The notes beneath the pieces were generated by a model, which saw only the letters and a list, made by a program, of their open reading frames with translations, ran no database searches and had not been told where the DNA came from. DNA of 64,000 nucleotides, from positions 1,922,001 to 1,986,000 of the forward strand of contig OZ243949.1 of assembly GCA_965214305.1 (NCBI GenBank). The letters run 5' to 3'. How positions within the stretch are numbered: position 1 is the stretch's first letter; each line of letters begins with the position of its first letter. The translations under genes were made by a program, and so were the position numbers. Shown here piece by piece: positions 63,605 to 64,000 of this stretch. The DNA comes from Azophilus sp965214305. Lineage in GTDB: Bacteria > Pseudomonadota > Gammaproteobacteria > Pseudomonadales > Azotimanducaceae.

Positions 63605-64000
63605 ATGCAAGCTGCGCAATTGAATCTGCCGGAATACAGCCTTAGCGCCGAGCGCATTCCCCAGTATAGGCCCGCTTTTCTGGAGCAAGACGAGCGGCGG
63701 CGGCTGAAGGAAGAGATTACCGAACGCCTCGCCGAGCGCCAAGCGGTACTGGTGGCGCACTACTATGTGGACGGGGACGTCCAGGACCTCGCCGAGCAGA
63801 CCGGTGGCTGCGTCTCCGATTCCCTGGAAATGGCGCGTTTTGGCCGCGACCACCCCGCAAATGATTTGATCGTTGCCGGAGTGCGCTTTATGGGCGAAAC
63901 CGCCAAGATTCTTTCGCCGCACAAGCGGATTTTCATGCCCACGCTGGAAGCCGAATGCTCACTCGATTTGGGCTGCCCCCCGGATGAGTTCGAGGCGTTT
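63605..64000 (+). CDS. nadA: Quinolinate synthase NadA (3' end beyond window)
   Basis: The first 132 residues of NadA. The phrases VLVAHYYVDGDVQDLAEQTG, CVSDSLEMARFG, FMGETAKIL and MPTLEAECSLDLGCP are diagnostic; the last holds one cysteine of the 4Fe-4S cluster. NadA condenses iminoaspartate with dihydroxyacetone phosphate to quinolinate in NAD synthesis. The start ATG 63605 gives the usual N-terminal length. The frame is open to the window edge. Confidence 0.92.
   Translation, partial: MQAAQLNLPEYSLSAERIPQYRPAFLEQDERRRLKEEITERLAERQAVLVAHYYVDGDVQDLAEQTGGCVSDSLEMARFGRDHPANDLIVAGVRFMGETAKILSPHKRIFMPTLEAECSLDLGCPPDEFEAF

Overview
The window looks like a chromosomal segment of a GC-rich gammaproteobacterium, probably from a draft or metagenome assembly. 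The evidence is gene order. Two conserved blocks are present: rlmB-rpsF-rpsR-rplI-dnaB at the left, and aspS-yebC-ruvC-ruvA-ruvB-tolQ-tolR-tolA-tolB-pal-cpoB followed by tRNA-Lys at the right. A MetR-type regulator, RhlB-type helicase, class-2 ArgC and NadA agree with this. I cannot name a genus.

Left part (1-16.3 kb): translation and replication genes; a second proton-channel cluster (ExbB-like, two ExbD-like, and a TonB-like gene broken by two apparent frameshifts); an SDR; metR; a SixA-like phosphatase; hisC; an AI-2E family permease; glyoxalase II; rhlB; a class Ic aminotransferase; and argC.

Middle part (16.3-30.6 kb): a complete type I-G (formerly I-U) CRISPR-Cas locus. The interference genes cas3 (C-terminal HD domain), csb3, csb1/cas7 and csb2/cas5-6 run leftward. 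The adaptation genes cas4-cas1 (fusion) and cas2 run rightward, led by a zeta-toxin-like kinase gene, and end in an array of 50 identical 36-bp repeats with 49 spacers. A frameshifted small membrane-protein gene sits directly upstream of cas3. A 19-G homopolymer follows the last repeat and may mark an assembly break.

Centre-right (30.6-44.1 kb): an acetyltransferase, esterase, ABC exporter and propionyl-CoA synthetase, then a decayed defence island. The island holds a SNF2-type helicase relic, an NYN-domain nuclease candidate, a truncated RecQ-like helicase with an in-frame stop, an orphan C-terminal fragment, and an apparently intact McrBC restriction pair.

Right part (44.1-64 kb): a TlpA-like lipoprotein, proS, an HU-like protein with a histone-H1-like tail, an FmdB zinc ribbon, aspS, yebC, ruvCAB, the Tol-Pal envelope system (without ybgC), tRNA-Lys, two SDRs, an MFS transporter, an alpha/beta hydrolase with a cysteine nucleophile, a glutathione-synthetase-like ATP-grasp enzyme, and the start of nadA.

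Two families of palindromic intergenic elements (called A and B here) recur between genes across the whole window. They behave like MITE or REP-type sequences and explain most of the longer non-coding gaps.
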